This document shows positions 43,499 to 51,820 of a stretch of 64,000 nt of DNA, one piece after another. The notes under the pieces were generated by a model. It ran no database searches, was not told where the DNA came from, and saw only the letters and a list, made by a program, of their open reading frames with translations. Made by a program: the position numbers and the translations under genes. Each line of letters starts with the position of its first letter. Position 1 is the stretch's first letter. Source of the stretch: Fibrobacter sp. UWB15 (lineage in GTDB: Bacteria; Fibrobacterota; Fibrobacteria; Fibrobacterales; Fibrobacteraceae); contig NZ_FXBA01000003.1 in the NCBI RefSeq assembly GCF_900177705.1, positions 124,001 to 188,000 of the forward strand. Direction: 5' to 3'.

Positions 43499-46153
43499 TT
43501 GCAATATCAAGACTTAGCACTCGCCGAAGAAGAAGGCAAACTGGAAGCCGCGATAGCGGCTTCTCGCAATTTATTGATTGAAGCGCCGACCGGCTCGGGC
43601 AAGTCGCTATTCATCCCCTACTTTTTAAGCAAGCATTGCAAGGGCCGCGTGGTCGTATTGCAGCCCCGCCGCATTGCGGCGCTCGCACTCGCGCAGTTCT
43701 CGGCAAAACTCCACGGAGAGCCCTGCGGCAAGACCGTCGGCTACCAGTTCAGGCAAGACAGCTGCAAAAGCGCAGACACGCGCATTCTTTTCCAGACCTA
43801 CGGTAACTTTCTGCAAGAGCTCTTGCACGGCAAGCTGGACGCCGACTGGATTGTGTTCGACGAACACCACGAACGCAAAGCCGACATGGACTTGTTGTTC
43901 GCGTACTTCAGGCGAGAGAAGAGTGTCATCCTGAGCGAAGCCCGTCAGGGCGAAGTCGAAGGATCTAAGCCTAAAGGCCCACGTGTGAGCCAGAGCGACC
44001 AAGCGGAAGCTGGTCGTGAAGGCGAGAGTGAGGCGATATCACATTGCTTTAGTAACAATAGAGCCGAACGGCCTCGTATCGCAGTGATGTCGGCGGCGTT
44101 GAACCGTTCCGAACTCGAAACGGTTCTCGGCGTCAAGTGTCTGAGTCTCGGTCACCCGCTCTACCCCGTGCAAATTATCAACCAAACACCTGCCACGGGG
44201 AATTCGCTTGTTTCGGGTGTTGGACTTGACGCCGAAGTGGTGCGGGCGCTCCGTACACTTTACCGCAACAACATCTGGCAGACCACGCTGGTATTTTTAC
44301 CGGGTAAAGCAGAAATCGCCCGCTGCCACACCGCCGCCGCCGAAGCATTAGGCAACAACTGTGCCGAATTCCTGGAACTCTACGGAGGCCAAGACCGCGA
44401 AACGCAAGACCGCATCTTTGAAGTCACCGAACGCCCGCGCGTGATTTTCACCACGAACATCGCCGAAACATCCATCACCGTCCCGAATGTAACGGGCGTT
44501 GTCGATAGCGGCATCGAACGTGTAAGCATCTACGACGACAGCGAAAAGGTGAACGTCCTGCGCACGCTTCCCATTTCGATGCAGAATGCGATTCAGCGCA
44601 GCGGCCGTAGCGGCCGAACGCAGAACGGCTGCGCGATTCGCCTCTGGAGCGAAGAATCCGAAAAGCGCATGCCGCAAGGAATTGTCCCCGAAATCTTGCA
44701 GATTGAACCTTCGGAATTGATTCTGCAGAAAGCAGCGTTGGAATTAGACGAGAGAGGGGCATGGATCGAGTTGCCGACGGCGATTCCGGAAGCCCGCGAA
44801 AAGACGGCGACAGCACTCCTTGAAAATTTCGGGATGCTTCAGGACAGCGCCATCACCGAACTTGGCCTCAAGGCTATCCGCATGCCCGTTTCCAGCATTC
44901 CGCTCGCGCTGCTCCTTGCATCGGCAAAAAACAAAGAAGACCTTCCCGACTTGCTCCTCGCCGCGCTCGCCTGGATTCATTCCGGCACCGAATTTTTGCA
45001 AAAGTCCAAAGTCGCCTACGACATTCTAACGCTTGCAAGCGACACGCTTTCTAAAAGCCGCGACATTCCCCGCGAAGTCAGCTTTACGCTCCGGCAACTG
45101 CGGGATTACCGCGAAAAAATTGCAAGCCCCACACCCCAAAGGTGCGAAGCACCGACCTCAGACCTCATAGCGCATAGCCTTCTCAAGGCTTTCCCGGACA
45201 GGCTCGCTACTCCGAGCGGTAACGCCTACAAGCTCGCCAACCAGAACGTGATTCGCCTGCAAGTTGCAGAACCGCCTTATGCGATTCTCGCCCTCAGCAT
45301 GCTCCGTACCGGCGGCGGTAGCAAATCGGAACTTAAAGTTAATTTATACGCACCTATCGCCAAGGAACTTCTCGGCGGCGAGAGTGCCAAGACCCGCTAC
45401 GAACTCTTGTGGCGCAGCGGTCAAGAAAGATTCATCGGTGTCGAAATCAGCGAATCCGAAAACGCCGACGGCTCCACTACCGAACTTTCCCGCAAAGAAA
45501 TCCTCACACAAGAAGCTTCGCCTAAAGTTCTTGAAGAACTCAAGAAGCTTACCGTTGATGCCTGGCGCGAAAAAATCGAGAAAGAAAACTGGAGCGGCAA
45601 GTTCCTGACCGAAGCCGTGCAAACGCAGCTCATCAAAATGCGTCTTGCAGCCAAGCTCTATCCGGAATACGGCCTTCCCGAATTCAACGAAGAAGACATG
45701 GAACTCATCTTCGATGAATTCGCAGACGGCAAGTTCCTGCTCCGCGACATTAACGAAGACCGTTACAGGAGCATTGTCGAAGAATACTTTGGCAAGTCCA
45801 TGCTGCAATGGCTCGGAAAAACATTCCCCGACCACTACATGCTCCCGAACGGCAAACGCGCCCGCTACAGCTATCAAGAAGTCGCAGTCAGTGACGATGG
45901 AAAATCCGTGCAAAGCATTGAAGGCGTTCTTGTGGAAATCTCGGCCCGCATCGAAGACTTGATGCAGCTCCGCGGCGAGCACAGAATCGCTGACGGCAAA
46001 CTAAAAGTCCGGTACGACATTCTGGCACCGAACTTCCGCACGATTCAAAAGACATGGGACTTGACCGGATTCTGGCAGAACACCTACGCCGAGGTGCGCA
46101 AGGAACTGCGAGGCCGCTACCCCAAGCACCCGTGGCCCGAATCAGTTATTTGA
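43499..46153 (+). CDS. hrpB: HrpB-type ATP-dependent DEAH-box helicase carrying an in-frame repeat insertion
   Basis: It starts with TTG (884 residues); the preceding TAA is only 4 nt away and no strong Shine-Dalgarno sequence is seen. Helicase motifs: I APTGSGKS, Ia QPRRIAA, II DEHH at 121-124, III MSAALN, V TNIAETSITVPNV, VI QRSGRSGR. The long C-terminal part and final YPKHPWPE are typical of HrpB, an RNA helicase-like protein of unclear cellular role. Between motif II and motif III, residues 142-190 (about 49) have a composition unlike the rest: SVILSEARQGEVEGSKPKGP encodes the R2 repeat, and the following stretch encodes an R3-like module. Removing them restores the usual spacing. The 3' end overlaps the convergent propeller gene by 8 bp. 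Confidence 0.88.
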   Translation: MQYQDLALAEEEGKLEAAIAASRNLLIEAPTGSGKSLFIPYFLSKHCKGRVVVLQPRRIAALALAQFSAKLHGEPCGKTVGYQFRQDSCKSADTRILFQTYGNFLQELLHGKLDADWIVFDEHHERKADMDLLFAYFRREKSVILSEARQGEVEGSKPKGPRVSQSDQAEAGREGESEAISHCFSNNRAERPRIAVMSAALNRSELETVLGVKCLSLGHPLYPVQIINQTPATGNSLVSGVGLDAEVVRALRTLYRNNIWQTTLVFLPGKAEIARCHTAAAEALGNNCAEFLELYGGQDRETQDRIFEVTERPRVIFTTNIAETSITVPNVTGVVDSGIERVSIYDDSEKVNVLRTLPISMQNAIQRSGRSGRTQNGCAIRLWSEESEKRMPQGIVPEILQIEPSELILQKAALELDERGAWIELPTAIPEAREKTATALLENFGMLQDSAITELGLKAIRMPVSSIPLALLLASAKNKEDLPDLLLAALAWIHSGTEFLQKSKVAYDILTLASDTLSKSRDIPREVSFTLRQLRDYREKIASPTPQRCEAPTSDLIAHSLLKAFPDRLATPSGNAYKLANQNVIRLQVAEPPYAILALSMLRTGGGSKSELKVNLYAPIAKELLGGESAKTRYELLWRSGQERFIGVEISESENADGSTTELSRKEILTQEASPKVLEELKKLTVDAWREKIEKENWSGKFLTEAVQTQLIKMRLAAKLYPEYGLPEFNEEDMELIFDEFADGKFLLRDINEDRYRSIVEEYFGKSMLQWLGKTFPDHYMLPNGKRARYSYQEVAVSDDGKSVQSIEGVLVEISARIEDLMQLRGEHRIADGKLKVRYDILAPNFRTIQKTWDLTGFWQNTYAEVRKELRGRYPKHPWPESVI
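43923..43966. repeat. R2 repeat copy inside hrpB
   Basis: The plus strand begins GTCATCCTGAGCGAAGCCCG, contains GCCC-gtca-GGGC and ends GAAGTCGAAGGATC. It is the reverse complement of the R2 type at 17175. It is read in frame as VILSEARQGEVEGS. Confidence 0.7.
43984..44040. repeat. R3-like module inside hrpB
   Basis: GTGAGCCAGAGC, then hairpin GACCA-agcggaagc-TGGTC, then GAAGGCGAGAGTGAGGCG. The GTGAGCC.AGC and AAGGCGAGAG cores match those at 19388 and 19460. Confidence 0.5.
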
Positions 46154-47696
46154 TTGTATAAATCGTCAGGGTCTTGCTGTATTCATAGCCGACGACAAGT
46201 AATGCTTGGCCTTTCATCGGGCTATTTTCAGCAGGAATGAAGAGAATTCCTTCGGGGCCGCGGTCTAGCGGATCCAAATAGTAATCCACCAGCTTAGGCG
46301 CTTCCGGGTCCGTAATATCGAACACCGCTACACCGCTCGTACGTTCCAAGCCTACAAAAGCGTAGCGACGTCTATCGACCTCACCCACGGTCACATTCTC
46401 GGGTTCGCAGCCCTTATCCGAACTGCGCTTGTCCATCTTCGCCTTGCCTTTCTTGGAATTCCAGTTAAAGTATTCCGGCGCAATTTTTGCCAAAACACGT
46501 TCAAACATTTCTCCGGAATCCCAGAGCAGTTTTCCCGTTTCGCCGTCAAAAATGCTCACGGAGCGAGAACCGAACGTATAGGCGTAAGGACACTTGCCGT
46601 TATGGGTACGGTACTTACCCTCATCGCAACGCTCCAGCGCGCTGACAGAAAGATCCTTCAAATCTGTCGTTATCTTTTCCGTAAACACGGTTTCATCCAA
46701 ACGGCCCTGTGCCACAAGTTCCTGCACGCTCGTTACATCGGTCCACGCCTTGTAATCATTGACAGGAGCACCTTCGTTTGCCGTCAGCACAAAGTGTCTG
46801 TCGCCTGCCGTAAAAGCGGCAATGCCATCAGGCTGGCGAAGCCCACGCAGCGGGTAATAATTCTTGATATCAATCTTTCCGTCGCTCACGGCATCAATTG
46901 CAAAACCGTTTCTGGAATGGTCTACAAAACCCAGCGGGAACACCTTCTTGATTTTCTTGGCCGGCACATCGATGATTGCCATGGCGTTATTTTCTTGCAG
47001 GCTCACCCACGCCAGTTTGGAATCGTCAGAAACCGTAATGTATTCCGGTTCCAGTGATTTCAGAAAGCCCTGATTTCCGGGAGCACGTACGCCAGCATTC
47101 TTAAGTCTATTCGTGTCGAGATGATCAAATCCTGCCACCGCAAATTCCGCAGTTTTCCACGATTCGGCGTCCGCCTTAGCAACTGTCAAGAATCCAATAC
47201 CGCCATCAGGGTCTACCGCGAAATCCGTACTCGGCGAGCCTTCGCAGGCCACCAGCAAGTTCTTGCCATCGGGCGTAAACTTGATCATGTCCGGCTGGCT
47301 GCAGACCGTATACAATCCAAGCTCTTCAAGTTTGTCTGTATAACGCATCACCTGTACTTGGCCATTGCGCCATTCTTCGACTTCAAGCATGCTAACCGCG
47401 ACCAAGTCGCCATGAACCGTCACGCTAGAGGCATTACCCGGAATCTGTACTTCAGAAATCTTTTTGGCTTCGCTCGGATTGCTCAAGTCCACCACTTCGA
47501 CGACATTAGCATCACCTACGACAAACAGTTTTTTCTTGGCAGGCATATAAGCCGAAATTTCTGCCGTAGACATTTTAGTCGTCGAAAGCGGTTTAAGCGT
47601 ATGCCCCCACTGGAACGGTCCGGCGGGCACTGCATTTTTAGCAAAACAAAAGCCTGCGCACAAAAGCAGGCTTGCACTCAAAAGAATCTTATTCAT
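46146..47696 (-). CDS. Secreted choice-of-anchor I / beta-propeller protein
   Basis: A 516-residue exported protein (signal MNKILLSASLLLCAGFCFA). It has repeated propeller-like blades (KKLFVVGDANVVEVVDLSNPS, SVTVHGDLVAVSM, DSKLAWVSLQENNAMAIIDV, RYAFVGLERTSGVAVFDITDP) and the family hallmarks GSRSVSIFDGETGKLLWDSG and LDRGPEGILFIPAE. Choice-of-anchor I proteins are secreted and often carry alkaline phosphatase-like or nuclease partners; no anchor domain is visible at this C-terminus. GAGGAG precedes the start. The biochemical role is unknown. Confidence 0.78.
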   Translation of the reverse strand: MNKILLSASLLLCAGFCFAKNAVPAGPFQWGHTLKPLSTTKMSTAEISAYMPAKKKLFVVGDANVVEVVDLSNPSEAKKISEVQIPGNASSVTVHGDLVAVSMLEVEEWRNGQVQVMRYTDKLEELGLYTVCSQPDMIKFTPDGKNLLVACEGSPSTDFAVDPDGGIGFLTVAKADAESWKTAEFAVAGFDHLDTNRLKNAGVRAPGNQGFLKSLEPEYITVSDDSKLAWVSLQENNAMAIIDVPAKKIKKVFPLGFVDHSRNGFAIDAVSDGKIDIKNYYPLRGLRQPDGIAAFTAGDRHFVLTANEGAPVNDYKAWTDVTSVQELVAQGRLDETVFTEKITTDLKDLSVSALERCDEGKYRTHNGKCPYAYTFGSRSVSIFDGETGKLLWDSGEMFERVLAKIAPEYFNWNSKKGKAKMDKRSSDKGCEPENVTVGEVDRRRYAFVGLERTSGVAVFDITDPEAPKLVDYYLDPLDRGPEGILFIPAENSPMKGQALLVVGYEYSKTLTIYTIK

Positions 47697-47718
47697 TCAC
47701 TCCTCAACACAAATCCAA

Positions 47719-48138
47719 TTATTTCATGATCAGCCACATGATCAGCAGGCCGATACCGACACCGCCCAAGAACGAAGATGACGTTGCCAGTGCCGCGGCA
47801 CGGCGATCATTGTCTTCTTTTTCTTTCTTATTGACATTCACGCCAATAGACGTGCTCAACATCTGCGCGCAAACTTCGTTATTTTTCTTGACGACGTTGT
47901 AACTTTTTTCCCAATTTTCGCTTTTAGCTTTTTCGGTTTCGATAACAGCCCGCAAGGAATCCTTTTCAACAGAGCAGGCGTTTCCCTGTTCTTGCATGAC
48001 GCTATCGCGCACAGCAAGTTCCTGTTTCAATTCGGTTTCTGCAGTCAATGCCTGAGAAGCTACAGCAGGTTCTTCGGCTAGTGCCATTGAACCACAGAAC
48101 AAAAAGGTAATCGCAAGAATTTTAATCAAACGCATCAT
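47719..48138 (-). CDS. Exported coiled-coil protein with C-terminal membrane helix
   Basis: A 139-residue protein starting at the first ATG after the TATATTTA box (4 nt spacing); the second ATG at 48135 is possible. It has a signal peptide (MMRLIKILAITFLFCGSMALA), a charged coiled-coil middle (ELKQELAVRDSVMQEQGNACSVEKDSLRAVIE...) and a C-terminal Gly-rich hydrophobic helix (SSSFLGGVGIGLLIMWLIMK). Two Cys residues (Ala-Cys-Ser, Val-Cys-Ala) may pair. No family recognised. Confidence 0.6.
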   Translation of the reverse strand: MMRLIKILAITFLFCGSMALAEEPAVASQALTAETELKQELAVRDSVMQEQGNACSVEKDSLRAVIETEKAKSENWEKSYNVVKKNNEVCAQMLSTSIGVNVNKKEKEDNDRRAAALATSSSFLGGVGIGLLIMWLIMK

Positions 48139-48150
48139 GCCGTAAATATA
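48139..48150 (-). promoter_or_regulatory. TAnnTTT promoter box, leaderless arrangement
   Basis: TATATTTA then CGGC and the ATG at 48138, the shortest spacing (4 nt) together with nadE. Confidence 0.5.
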
Positions 48151-48151
48151 C

Positions 48152-48190
48152 AAAAAAAAGACAAGTTCCCGGCAAACGCAGCCGGGAACT
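48152..48190 (-). terminator. Rho-independent terminator after the Ser-linker protein gene
   Basis: On the minus strand: stem AGTTCCCGGC / GCCGGGAACT with a 7-nt loop followed by TGTC and eight Ts. The T run abuts the next gene's promoter box. Confidence 0.85.
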
Positions 48191-48221
48191 CGCTGTAAAA
48201 GAATTTTAAACGGTCAAAATT

Positions 48222-49229
48222 TTACGGCAATTCAACCTGTTTTTTCCAACGACCATCTGCGCCCTTCACGTAATACACGCCTGGCACAAGAACTTCTCCG
48301 GCCTTGATTTTAGATCCGTCAAGTCTGCGAATTTCGCGAGCCGTGAATGCACGCGGAGAGTTCACCAAGCGGCCAATTAGCGTCGTATGCTCCGAGGAAC
48401 TAGATTCCACCTCAGACGAGCTAGATTGTTCAGAAGAACTCGATTCTTCTACAGACGAACTGGAAACTTCGCTGCTAGAAGACTGTTCTTCAGACGAAGA
48501 AGACGCAACACTGCTAGACGATTCCGGCAGATTCTTATTCGGATCCACCAGCACCCCATGAAATATCTGCAACTGGACCTTCGAAATCGAGTCGGGAACG
48601 TTTAAAGATTCAATCGAACTTTTCACCGCCGACAAGGAATCCATGGCAACAACAGAAGTATAAGAATACTTTAAACCCCGATAATAAAGAGCTAATGAAT
48701 ACCACCAGTCAAAATTGAACTCAAACGTTCTTGAGACCATCAGCTCATGACTAGAATAAGAGTTATCTTCGGGAAGCGAGCCCTTTTTGACCGCAAGTAC
48801 ATTGTAAGAATTCGTTGTGTCATAACCAGTAAAATGGTATTGGTTGATATCCATAATCATGGTTGCATAATCATTGTCATCATCGACCAGCGACCAATGG
48901 GAATTAGACCATGTGACATAAAGGAATAAATTCCTACGACTTGCTACACAGCTCGCAGTGATGGACACCGGAAGCTTTATGTTTCCATCAAATTTATTCT
49001 TGAGTGGCTTCAGTTCCTGATAGTCCTTGTAAACTGTTTTCTTGACGGAATCAGAATTGGACAGATCTTTTGAGCCGTACCACATGGTTTCTTCAATCTG
49101 TTGCAATTGCAATGTCACTTTCTTCGCACCCAACGTATCGCAGATATTGCGGATGTAGGTTTCCGTCTCTTCTTGGGCAAAAGAGAACGCCATTGCAACC
49201 ATTACCAAGCAAAGAATTCGTTTCATCAC
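48222..49229 (-). CDS. Secreted protein with Ser/Glu linker and C-terminal sorting-like tail
   Basis: A 335-residue protein with signal MMKRILCLVMVAMAFSFA. The N-terminal 215 residues are of unknown fold. A 60-residue linker of SSSSE/V repeats follows (about 237-285), then a 45-residue tail (TAREIRRLDGSKIKAGEVLVPGVYYVKG...) that resembles the C-terminal domains seen on secreted proteins of this group, including the beta-strand GVYYVKG. In Fibrobacter such tails are believed to direct type IX-like secretion; I infer surface or extracellular location. GGAGG precedes the start, with TATATTTA about 26 nt upstream. Confidence 0.7.
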   Translation of the reverse strand: MMKRILCLVMVAMAFSFAQEETETYIRNICDTLGAKKVTLQLQQIEETMWYGSKDLSNSDSVKKTVYKDYQELKPLKNKFDGNIKLPVSITASCVASRRNLFLYVTWSNSHWSLVDDDNDYATMIMDINQYHFTGYDTTNSYNVLAVKKGSLPEDNSYSSHELMVSRTFEFNFDWWYSLALYYRGLKYSYTSVVAMDSLSAVKSSIESLNVPDSISKVQLQIFHGVLVDPNKNLPESSSSVASSSSEEQSSSSEVSSSSVEESSSSEQSSSSEVESSSSEHTTLIGRLVNSPRAFTAREIRRLDGSKIKAGEVLVPGVYYVKGADGRWKKQVELP

Positions 49230-49285
49230 GTTAAACCTCCACTTTCTCTTAAATATAATTTTTCTTTACAATTGTGCAACATGAA

Positions 49286-49317
49286 AAACAGGCCAAAAAG
49301 ATCTTTTTAGCCTGTTT
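49286..49317 (-). terminator. Terminator after the PfkB-family gene
   Basis: Stem AAACAGGC / GCCTGTTT with an internal AAAAAGATCTTTTT palindrome; on the minus strand it ends in a T run. Confidence 0.7.
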
Positions 49318-49341
49318 CACAGTTCAAAATGGGGCGTAAAA

Positions 49342-50304
49342 CTAGCCGCGAGCAGCCAAAATGCGCTTCCAGCCGTCTTCCGGAATCTGGGCTCCCATCA
49401 CCTGGACCACTTCGTTACTCACGACACTGCCCAAATTGCCCGATTTTTCCATATCCCAGCCGTTCATGTAGCCATACAGGAATCCCGATGCCCACAAGTC
49501 TCCAGCACCCGTAGTATCGATTGCCTTGGCTGGGCCCGCCTGCACATGCACCACCTTGCCGTCTTTGGCAATCAAGGCACCGCGCTTGCCGATTTTCACC
49601 ACGGCAACCTTGGCCTTCTTGGCTAGCACATCGAGAGCGGCTTCTTCCTTGACACCAGCGTATGCATAAGCTTCGTCTTCGTTCGCGATGATGATATCGA
49701 TCATTCCTTCGGCAAAGAGTTCGTCAAAGAGCTTGCGGCAGGCATCCACCACGCCAAAGCTGCTAAAGTCGAGAGCGGTTTCTACACCCAGGCTGCGGGC
49801 CAAAGTAAAGGATTTCTTGAAGCAGTCGGCGTTAAAGGCGCGGTAGCCTTCGGCATACAGCAGGCCAACGCCATCGTAAAGGGCCGGCACAAAATCATCG
49901 CTACCAAGGAAATCGGAGGCGCCCAGGTAAGTCCACATGGAGCGCTGCGCATCGGGCGTCACGGCGCTAAAGACGCAACCGGTAGCGGCATCGGAAAGAC
50001 CGAGCTTCGATTCCACACCGTTATTCTCCAAGTGCTTCTTGAAAATGTCACCCAGTTCGTCGTTGCCAATCTTCGAGATAAAGGCAGCCTTACCACCCAG
50101 GCGAGAAAGACCGACCATGGTATTGCAGGTAGAACCACCCGGCACGCGCAGCGGATTCTGGAGGGCACCCAGGAATTTTTCCATCTGAGGCCAATCCACC
50201 ATGTTCATGCCACCCTTCTGCACGCCCTGGGCCGCAATCCAAGCGTCATCCACATTGGCCAAAATATCAACGAGGGCTGCCCCCATACCTAAAACTTTCT
50301 TCAT
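49342..50304 (-). CDS. PfkB-family (adenosine kinase-like) sugar/nucleoside kinase
   Basis: A 320-residue ribokinase-fold kinase. The N-terminal PfkB box is represented by LRVPGGSTCNTMVGLSRLGGKAAFISKIGND, and the catalytic DTTGAGDLWASGFLYG carries the general-base Asp and anion hole. The N-terminus (GMGAALVDILANVDD) and the C-terminal NEVVQVMGAQIP resemble the adenosine kinase-like group. The substrate could be adenosine or a sugar. It overlaps the upstream rhomboid gene by one base (TAATG), so the two are coupled. Confidence 0.85.
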   Translation of the reverse strand: MKKVLGMGAALVDILANVDDAWIAAQGVQKGGMNMVDWPQMEKFLGALQNPLRVPGGSTCNTMVGLSRLGGKAAFISKIGNDELGDIFKKHLENNGVESKLGLSDAATGCVFSAVTPDAQRSMWTYLGASDFLGSDDFVPALYDGVGLLYAEGYRAFNADCFKKSFTLARSLGVETALDFSSFGVVDACRKLFDELFAEGMIDIIIANEDEAYAYAGVKEEAALDVLAKKAKVAVVKIGKRGALIAKDGKVVHVQAGPAKAIDTTGAGDLWASGFLYGYMNGWDMEKSGNLGSVVSNEVVQVMGAQIPEDGWKRILAARG

Positions 50305-51194
50305 TAAAAGCCTCCTCTGCGGCGGCGCAACTTTTCGCTCGCCTGTAGTAAGAATTGACGTTCAGACTCATTCAGCGAATTGATTCCCTCGCGATTGACT
50401 TTCTTGAGGATTTCGTCCATCCGCTTGTTTTCGTCCACATAAAAAACTTCACCTTCGATAGCGTCGGAATCTTCGCTAGACTTTTCGCCGGATTCGCTTT
50501 CGGATCGGCCGCCCCGGTGCACTTTGAACTTGGGACCGCGGAATTTTGCGAAAGCCTTGCCGAGGTTACCGAAGCCACGTTCGTAAAAATGCATATAAAG
50601 GAATCCGCCTACGACACCACCCAAGTGAGCGAGGTGGGCCACGCCATCGCCCGAATGAGCCATGAACACGTCGACGGCCACCATGAACCACATGGCATAC
50701 TTGATTCGCATCGGGAAAAAGAAGAACATCAGAAGCATGCGGTTCGGGAAGAACTTGTAGTAAGCCACAAAGATTCCCATGAGTGCCCCCGAAGCACCGA
50801 TAATCGGGGCATTGGTCATTCCGATCCAGTACATGACCAGACTAAAGACTGCCGCAAAAATTCCGCAGAAGAAATACATTCCCGTAAAATGTTTGGAACC
50901 CATCATGTCGGCCACATCGCTACCGAACATCCAGAGCATGAGCATATTGAACAAGAAATGCCAGAAATCCACATGGATGAACATGTACGACACAAAGCGC
51001 CAAGCCTGTTCCGGCGCAAACGGCCAGAAGGCTCCAAAATAGGCGATATATTCGGCAACGCTGCCATAACCGTAGCCAGGCAAGTTCAAATGCAATCCGA
51101 GGACCTTACCAACGACAAACGCAAGGCCAAACACAACCGCATTGACAATCAGCAAGGTTCGCAAAACTTTCGGTAAAAAACGGAATGGTCTCAT
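50304..51194 (-). CDS. Rhomboid-family intramembrane serine protease
   Basis: A 296-residue polytopic protein. The catalytic Ser136 is in GASGALMG on helix 4 and the catalytic His190 in AHLGGVVGG on helix 6; HxxxN-type motifs in helix 2 (HVDFWHFLFNMLML) are present. After the membrane core, a charged soluble tail (about 215-296) ends NREGINSLNESERQFLLQASEKL, a module also seen in other Fibrobacter and Bacteroidota rhomboids. The tail may be regulatory. An R1 repeat lies just upstream of the start. Confidence 0.9.
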   Translation of the reverse strand: MRPFRFLPKVLRTLLIVNAVVFGLAFVVGKVLGLHLNLPGYGYGSVAEYIAYFGAFWPFAPEQAWRFVSYMFIHVDFWHFLFNMLMLWMFGSDVADMMGSKHFTGMYFFCGIFAAVFSLVMYWIGMTNAPIIGASGALMGIFVAYYKFFPNRMLLMFFFFPMRIKYAMWFMVAVDVFMAHSGDGVAHLAHLGGVVGGFLYMHFYERGFGNLGKAFAKFRGPKFKVHRGGRSESESGEKSSEDSDAIEGEVFYVDENKRMDEILKKVNREGINSLNESERQFLLQASEKLRRRRGGF

Positions 51195-51195
51195 G

Positions 51196-51245
51196 GTTAG
51201 TAGGACGTTGGATGTAGACAGTGGTTAGTGGTTGGTGGTTAGTAA
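51196..51245. repeat. R1 repeat copy entering the coaD 3' end
   Basis: Plus strand GTTAGTAGGACGTTGGATGT then AGACAGTGGTTAGTGGTTGG and TGGTTAGTAA. Its reverse complement supplies the last residues and stop of coaD (ACTAACCACCAACCACTAA, read L-T-T-N-H-stop). Confidence 0.65.
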
Positions 51246-51725
51246 AGGTACAGTTTCAGCGGGAACGTATTTCGCAAGTTTTGAACAGCCCTGTTTTGTT
51301 TTGCCAATCCCCACTTTCAGAAGTTCGCGAACCACGGTGCTAGATACCATCAAGTGTTCCGGAGCGCTAGACAAGAAAACCGTTTCGCATTCAGGGTAAA
51401 GGTTCTTATTGTTCCAGGCAACCGACTGTTCGTATTCCACATCGGCGGCCCCGCGGATTCCGCGCACCAGGAAATTCGCTCCGACACGTTTCATAAATTC
51501 CACCGTAAGGCCGTCAAAAAATTCCACCTTCACATTCGAAAGCCCGGCAACCGCCTTCCGCACCATCTCGGCGCGGGTAGCCTCGTCGAAGTAGTATTTC
51601 TTGGAAGCATTCACCGCCAAAAGCACATAAAGTTCGTCAAACAACGCTGCGGCGCGCTTCACGATATCGAGGTGCCCTAAGGTAAACGGATCGAACGACC
51701 CTGCAAATACGGCGATTTTCTTCAT
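51225..51725 (-). CDS. coaD: Phosphopantetheine adenylyltransferase
   Basis: A 166-residue nucleotidyltransferase, penultimate step of coenzyme A synthesis. It has the HxGH-type motif in GSFDPFTLGHLDIVKRA, the RGIRGAADVEYE motif and the C-terminal ISSTVVRELLK-like SSTVVREL. The last five residues (LTTNH) are encoded by the R1 repeat, so the natural C-terminus has been altered by the repeat. It follows rsmD on the same strand, the usual bacterial neighbour. Confidence 0.95.
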   Translation of the reverse strand: MKKIAVFAGSFDPFTLGHLDIVKRAAALFDELYVLLAVNASKKYYFDEATRAEMVRKAVAGLSNVKVEFFDGLTVEFMKRVGANFLVRGIRGAADVEYEQSVAWNNKNLYPECETVFLSSAPEHLMVSSTVVRELLKVGIGKTKQGCSKLAKYVPAETVPLLTTNH

Positions 51726-51740
51726 GCTTACAATTTAGAA

Positions 51741-51820
51741 AAGTAGGAAGTTAGAAATTGGAAGTAGGAAGTTTTTATTCAAAAAAAATCTACTTCCTTC
51801 CGTCTACAGTCTACTTCCTG
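51741..51820. repeat. Two opposed R1 copies between coaD and rsmD
   Basis: AAGTAGGAAG...GGAAGTAGGAAG (51741-51772) and, on the opposite strand, CTACTTCC...CTACAGTCTACTTCCTGT (51789-51820) face each other and can form an imperfect stem. The right copy supplies the AAG-TAG end of rsmD. Confidence 0.6.
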
